From Phycisphaerales bacterium UBA1926 (GTDB taxonomy: Bacteria; Planctomycetota; Phycisphaerae; Phycisphaerales; UBA1924), in NCBI GenBank assembly GCA_002337215.1, contig DDFO01000004.1, forward strand, positions 6,077 to 30,298: a DNA stretch of 24,222 bases, read 5' to 3'. The notes beneath the pieces were generated by a model. It searched no databases, was not told the origin of the DNA, and saw only the letters and a program-made list of their open reading frames with translations. Below, piece after piece: positions 20,132 through 24,222 of the stretch. Made by a program: the position numbers and the translations under genes. Position 1 is the stretch's first letter. Every line of letters starts with the position of its first letter.

Positions 20132-21118
20132 GTGCCGGATCACCCGACCATTCCCATCTGCCCCGTTATCGTCGGCCCCACCGCAGGAGGAAAGTCCGCG
20201 CTCTCGATCGCCGTCGCCCGCGCGTTCGAACGCCGGGGCTTCACCCCCGAGATCATCTCGGCCGACTCCGTGCAGATCTTCCGCGGGATGGACATCGGAT
20301 CCGCGAAACCGACCGCCGAGGAGATGGCGGGCATCCCCCACCATCTCATCGACATCGCCGATCCCGAGGACCGGTACACGGTGCACGACTGGCTCGGAGC
20401 CGCGGAAGACGCGGTCGAGCGGATCCGTGCGCGCAACGCCGTCCCCATTGTCGTGGGCGGCACAAACCTGTACATCAAGGCGTTCATGGAGGGCTTGTTC
20501 GAGGGGCCCGAACCGGACGCCTCGGTGCGCGCGGCGCTGCAGGCGATGCCCCACGCCGATCGGCGGGCCGAACTCGCACGCGTGGACCCCGCCGCCGCGG
20601 AGCGGATCCACCCCAACGACGAACGCCGCACCGTGCGCGCGCTCGAGGTCTACCGCCAGACCGGGGTCCCGATCAGCGAGCACCAGCAGCAGTGGGACCG
20701 CGGCGCGCGCCCGGACGCCGCCCTCTTCGGCATCCGGTGGGAGACCGACGCCCTCAACCGCCGCATCAACGCCCGCGTGAAGATCATGCTGGAACAGGGA
20801 TTGTTCGACGAAGTCACCCGCCTCCGTGATCAGCTCGGCCCGCAGGCCCGCGAGGCGCTCGGCTACAAGCAACTGCTCGCCCATCTCGAAGGCGAGGTCG
20901 CCCTCGACGACGCGGTCGAGAAGATCAAGATCGAGACGAGGCGGTTCGCCAAGAACCAACGAACCTGGCTCCGCCGGCTCGCGGCCTCATCCGCGAATGA
21001 CCCCAGAAGTGGGTGGTTCTCCGGCGAATCGATTTCGGCGGATCTGCAGACGCTCGGAAAGTCGGCCGATTCGATCGTCGATGCGTGTTTACAGGCCCCT
21101 GAAGCGGGTTCGGAATAG
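20132..21118 (+). CDS. miaA: tRNA dimethylallyltransferase MiaA
   Basis: Transfers a dimethylallyl group to N6 of adenosine 37 in tRNAs reading U-starting codons. The 328-residue protein has the P-loop GPTAGGKS (15-22), the substrate loop ISADSVQIFRGMDIGSAKPT, HHLID, VVGGTNLYIKAFMEG, ALGYKQLLAHLEG and the C-terminal tRNA-contacting RRFAKNQRTWLRRL, all in the usual order and at normal length. GTG 20132 is chosen because the frame upstream reads through the recQ 5' region in a Ser/Thr/Pro-rich shadow. No clear Shine-Dalgarno site is present. It lies divergent from recQ and 198 bases ahead of topA. Confidence 0.95.
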   Translation: MPDHPTIPICPVIVGPTAGGKSALSIAVARAFERRGFTPEIISADSVQIFRGMDIGSAKPTAEEMAGIPHHLIDIADPEDRYTVHDWLGAAEDAVERIRARNAVPIVVGGTNLYIKAFMEGLFEGPEPDASVRAALQAMPHADRRAELARVDPAAAERIHPNDERRTVRALEVYRQTGVPISEHQQQWDRGARPDAALFGIRWETDALNRRINARVKIMLEQGLFDEVTRLRDQLGPQAREALGYKQLLAHLEGEVALDDAVEKIKIETRRFAKNQRTWLRRLAASSANDPRSGWFSGESISADLQTLGKSADSIVDACLQAPEAGSE

Positions 21119-21316
21119 ATCCGGGCAGACCTCGGTTCATCGGGCCACCCCGCGATTTTCGGGGGGAACGAGCGGGGAGCCCCTTGACAAGGCCGCTGAT
21201 TTCGCGTTCCCTCCGGTCCCCGACCCGGCGGACGATGCTCCGCGGCGGGCGATGTGTATAGATAGTTTGGGGGCCGTGTCGAGCCGAGCGGCCCGGCGGG
21301 CCGAAACAGGATTCCG
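21119..21316 (+). promoter_or_regulatory. miaA-topA spacer, probable topA promoter region
   Basis: The 198-base gap has no gene. A perfect -35 hexamer TTGACA (21184-21189) stands 17 bases before TTCCCT, a poor -10. A better -10-like TATAGA (21257-21262, in TGTGTATAGATAG) lacks a good -35. Either could serve topA; I cannot decide. The topA ribosome site is weak (AACAGGATTCCG before ATG 21317). No terminator after miaA is evident. Confidence 0.35.
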
Positions 21317-24133
21317 ATGGCAAAGAAGACCGGGACGACCAAGAAGACGACCAAGAAGCCGGCGGCGAAGAAGGCCGCCAAGAAGCCCGCGAGCCGATCG
21401 GGCGGGCGTTCCGGTGGGCGGAGCAAGCAGTCCTACAAGGCGGGCGAGGCGAAGGGCAAGAGCCTGGTCATCGTGGAAAGCCCGTCGAAGGCAAAGACGA
21501 TCAACAAGTATCTGGGCGACGAATACGTCGTCCTCGCGAGCATCGGGCATGTCCGCGACCTGCCCAGCAAGAACCCCAAGGGCGTCAAACGCCCGGTGCC
21601 CGGCGTGGATATCGAGAAGCGGTTCCAGCCCTCCTACGAGATCCTCAGCGGCAAAGAGAGCGTCATCAAGGACCTCAAGCGGGCCGCCAAGGACGCGCAG
21701 AGCACCGGCGGGGACATCTGGTTCGCAACGGATCTCGACCGCGAGGGCGAGGCGATCGCGTGGCACCTTGCAGAAGAAATCGGCATCAAGCCCGCGGACG
21801 CCAAGCGCGTGGTCTTCGCCGCGATCACCAAGAACGAGATCGCCCGCGCGTTCGGCAACCCCCACCCGATCGATGTCGACCGCGTGAACGCCCAGCAGGC
21901 GAGACGGATCCTCGACCGCATCGTGGGCTACCAGGTCTCGCCCCTGCTCTGGAAGAAGGTCGCCCGCGGGTTGAGCGCGGGGCGTGTGCAGTCGGTCGCC
22001 GTGCGGCTCGTGGTCGACCGCGAGCGCGAGATCGACGCGTTCGTGCCCGACGAGCGGTGGGAGATGACCGGCTGCTTCGCGCTCAGCGAGGCGGACGCGA
22101 GCAAACTGGGCCCCGCGTGGCGCGAGTTCCTCGCGACGCCCCCCGAGGTGGATCCCAAGAAGCCGGGCAAGAAGCCCACGGGTCCGACGATCAAGAGCCA
22201 GAACGCGTGGCTGAGCGAGCACCAATCGATCCGCGCCGAACTCGTCGAAGTCGGCGGGGAGAAGTTCGACGTCGGCCAGGCGGGCGGCGCCGCCGATGAA
22301 ACGGGCGGCGATCTGACCGAGCGCGTGCGATCCGTCGCGGCGCTCGCGGGGCTGACCGACATCGAGTCGGCGGTCGCCGAGGACGAGGACGCGAAGGGCC
22401 CAGCGCGGTTCAAGCGGCGCGTCTGGGGGTCGGCCGACCCGAGCGTGCCCTACGCGATCACATCGATCGAGACGAAGCGGACGAGCACCCGGGCGAGCGC
22501 GCCGTACATCACCAGCACGCTGCAGCAGGCCGCGTCGAGCAGGCTGGGCTTCGGTGCCCAGCGCACGATGCGGGCCGCCCAGTCGCTCTACGAGGGCGTG
22601 AACATCCCGGGCGAGGGCCCCACCGGTCTGATCACCTACATGCGGACCGACTCGACCCACCTCTCGGGCGAGGCGATCGAGATGGCGCGGGGGTACATCA
22701 ACAAGACCTTCGGCGACCAGTATCTGCCCGACAAACCGAACTTCTTTACGAGCAGCAACAAGGCGGCGCAGGAGGCCCACGAGGCGATCCGCCCCACCGA
22801 CGCGATGCGCTCGCCCGACAAGGTCGCCAAGCACCTCAAGGCGGACGAGGCGAAGCTCTACCGCATCATCTGGGAGCGGTACATCGCCTGCCAGATGACA
22901 CCGGCGCAGTGGGACTCGACCGCCTTCCTGATCGAGGGCGGGACGGATCCGTCGACGCCGTGCGTGTTCAAGGCGACCGGCCGCCGGCTCGTCTTCGACG
23001 GGCACTACCGCGTCTCGGGTGTGCCCACCGGGGGCGACGACATCGTGCTGCCCGATCTGAGCGAGGGGCAGGACATGCGCCCGTTCCACCTCGACCCGGT
23101 GCAGAAGTTCACCAGCCCCCCGCCCCGCTACACCGAGGCGAGCCTGATCAAGATGCTCGAGAGCGAGGGTATCGGCAGACCCTCGACCTACGCCTCGATC
23201 ATCAGCGTCATCCAGGACCGCAAGTACGTCGAGCAGCTCGAGCGTCGCTTCTACGCGACCGACCTGGGGGAGGTCGTCACCGACAAACTGATCGAGGCGT
23301 TCCCCAACCTGCTCGACGTGACCTACACCCGCGCGATGGAGGCCGAGCTCGACAAGGTCGAAGAGGACCACCTCGACTGGATCCAGATGCTCCAGGACTT
23401 TTATGGGCCGTTCAAGGACGCGCTCGCGGTCGCTGAAGAGGAACTCCAGCACGCGAAGGCCGAGATCCAGCCCGCGCCCGAGCAGTACCGCTGCCAGAAG
23501 TGCGGCTCGACGCTGGTCTACCGGTTCGGCAAGAACGGCCGCTTCCTGAGCTGCTCGACCTACCCCGAGTGCGACTACGCGTGCCCCTGCGACCGGCAGG
23601 GCAAGCCCCGCCCTGCGGAGTTCGTGAACATCAAGTGCCCCAAGACCGGGCGTCCGATGATCAAGAAGACCGGGCGGTTCGGCCCGTTCGTCACCACGAT
23701 GCTCGAAGACGGCGAGAAGAACGACGTCGGGATCATCCTCAACATCGACAAGAAGGGGCACGTGACGGCGCCCAGCCAGCCCCCGCTCGAAACCGACCTG
23801 CCCTGCCCGACGTGCGAGTCGCCGCTGAACCTGCGTGACGGCGTGCGCGGGCCATGGCTCGGGTGCTCGCGTTTCCCGAAGTGTCGGGGGCGTGGCAAGT
23901 GGGCCGAGCTCGAGCCCGCGAAGAAAGAGCAGCTCGAGAAGCAGCTCGCCGAGCACGCGAAGGCGCACCCGATCCCGATCATCGAGACGCTCGACGGGAT
24001 GCCGCTGACCGACAAGAACGGCAAGCCGATCAAGAACGCGCCGACGGTGGATCAGCTCCTGCTCGACGAAGACCCGCGCAAGGTCGCGCCCGATTCGAGC
24101 GGGCTCAGCGCCGAGCTCGAATCGGTCGCCTGA
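21317..24133 (+). CDS. topA: DNA topoisomerase I with histone H1-like N-terminal tail
   Basis: Type IA topoisomerase relaxing negative supercoils, 938 residues. Residues 1-46 are a Lys/Ala/Pro/Thr-rich basic tail with AAKKAAKKPA, like histone H1 tails, followed by a Ser/Gly/Arg patch. TOPRIM begins KSLVIVESPSKAKTINKYL (about 48) with ATDLDREGEAIAWHLAEE. GLSAGRVQSVAVRLVVDREREID, EGPTGLITYMRTDSTHLSGE (catalytic Tyr441) and the EGIGRPSTYASII element follow. Between about 250 and 375 an Asp/Glu/Lys-rich insertion replaces the short loop of typical enzymes. The C-terminus carries two four-cysteine zinc ribbons (CQKC...CSTYPEC and CPTC...CSRFPKC) and a helical tail. All catalytic elements are intact. 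After the stop (24134-24222) nothing is recognised. Confidence 0.97.
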   Translation: MAKKTGTTKKTTKKPAAKKAAKKPASRSGGRSGGRSKQSYKAGEAKGKSLVIVESPSKAKTINKYLGDEYVVLASIGHVRDLPSKNPKGVKRPVPGVDIEKRFQPSYEILSGKESVIKDLKRAAKDAQSTGGDIWFATDLDREGEAIAWHLAEEIGIKPADAKRVVFAAITKNEIARAFGNPHPIDVDRVNAQQARRILDRIVGYQVSPLLWKKVARGLSAGRVQSVAVRLVVDREREIDAFVPDERWEMTGCFALSEADASKLGPAWREFLATPPEVDPKKPGKKPTGPTIKSQNAWLSEHQSIRAELVEVGGEKFDVGQAGGAADETGGDLTERVRSVAALAGLTDIESAVAEDEDAKGPARFKRRVWGSADPSVPYAITSIETKRTSTRASAPYITSTLQQAASSRLGFGAQRTMRAAQSLYEGVNIPGEGPTGLITYMRTDSTHLSGEAIEMARGYINKTFGDQYLPDKPNFFTSSNKAAQEAHEAIRPTDAMRSPDKVAKHLKADEAKLYRIIWERYIACQMTPAQWDSTAFLIEGGTDPSTPCVFKATGRRLVFDGHYRVSGVPTGGDDIVLPDLSEGQDMRPFHLDPVQKFTSPPPRYTEASLIKMLESEGIGRPSTYASIISVIQDRKYVEQLERRFYATDLGEVVTDKLIEAFPNLLDVTYTRAMEAELDKVEEDHLDWIQMLQDFYGPFKDALAVAEEELQHAKAEIQPAPEQYRCQKCGSTLVYRFGKNGRFLSCSTYPECDYACPCDRQGKPRPAEFVNIKCPKTGRPMIKKTGRFGPFVTTMLEDGEKNDVGIILNIDKKGHVTAPSQPPLETDLPCPTCESPLNLRDGVRGPWLGCSRFPKCRGRGKWAELEPAKKEQLEKQLAEHAKAHPIPIIETLDGMPLTDKNGKPIKNAPTVDQLLLDEDPRKVAPDSSGLSAELESVA

Positions 24134-24222
24134 TATTCGACACCCGGTGCCCGCGTTTGACCCGAAGGGCAAAGGCAGAGGACCGCGCGCCACCGGCTCG
24201 TTGTCGGCGAACGCACGCCGGG

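Noticed and set aside
21137..24193. A 1018-codon open frame on the minus strand opposite topA
   Set aside because: It is the antisense shadow of a GC-rich, intact topA. Its product is a monotonous Arg/Leu/Val/Asp-rich string with no domain, and topA accounts for the segment.
1..24222. CRISPR arrays, insertion sequences, transposases or rRNA genes
   Set aside because: No regularly spaced repeats, transposase motifs or rRNA-like sequence were seen on either strand.

Overview
The window looks like a chromosome segment from a high-GC, Gram-negative planctomycete-type bacterium, possibly of the class Phycisphaerae. This is an inference from the gene set: a Sec-exported clade II nitrous oxide reductase, fused ResB-ResC cytochrome c biogenesis, stand-alone phosphopantothenoylcysteine decarboxylase beside rpoZ, and a DUF3553 protein. 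No marker gene in the window fixes the taxonomy.

Region 1 (1-4813, all minus strand) is a nitrous oxide reduction unit. An Rrf2-family regulator is followed by a diheme cytochrome c, clade II NosZ, a NosB-like membrane protein and NosD, which runs off the window edge. Region 2 (5064-12364, minus) is a nitrite ammonification unit. It holds a lipoprotein of unknown function, CcsBA for heme attachment, NrfH, NrfA with five CXXCH hemes, and an outer-membrane barrel. Together the two regions suggest a cell that reduces nitrite to ammonium and N2O to N2; no nirK, nirS or nor gene is visible here. GTGGAT-centred, partly palindromic sites sit just upstream of rrf2, of the cytochrome-nosZ unit, of nrfH and, more weakly, of the lipoprotein-ccsBA unit. 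They look like a single Rrf2 regulon.

Region 3 (about 12475-13970) is a decayed, partly AT-rich accessory patch. It contains an orphan secretin-type N-terminal domain protein, an Rhs core fragment, an Imm26-family immunity gene and the tail of a polymorphic toxin. The patch abuts a tRNA-Ser(CGA) gene and its terminator.

Region 4 (14161-24133) is mainly core housekeeping sequence. rpoZ and coaC (minus) diverge from a DUF3553 gene (plus). A small coiled-coil gene and strong terminator follow, then a two-gene unit of membrane-anchored FkbM methyltransferase and family 2 glycosyltransferase, a hairpin-rich spacer, a short RecQ helicase (minus), miaA and topA (plus).
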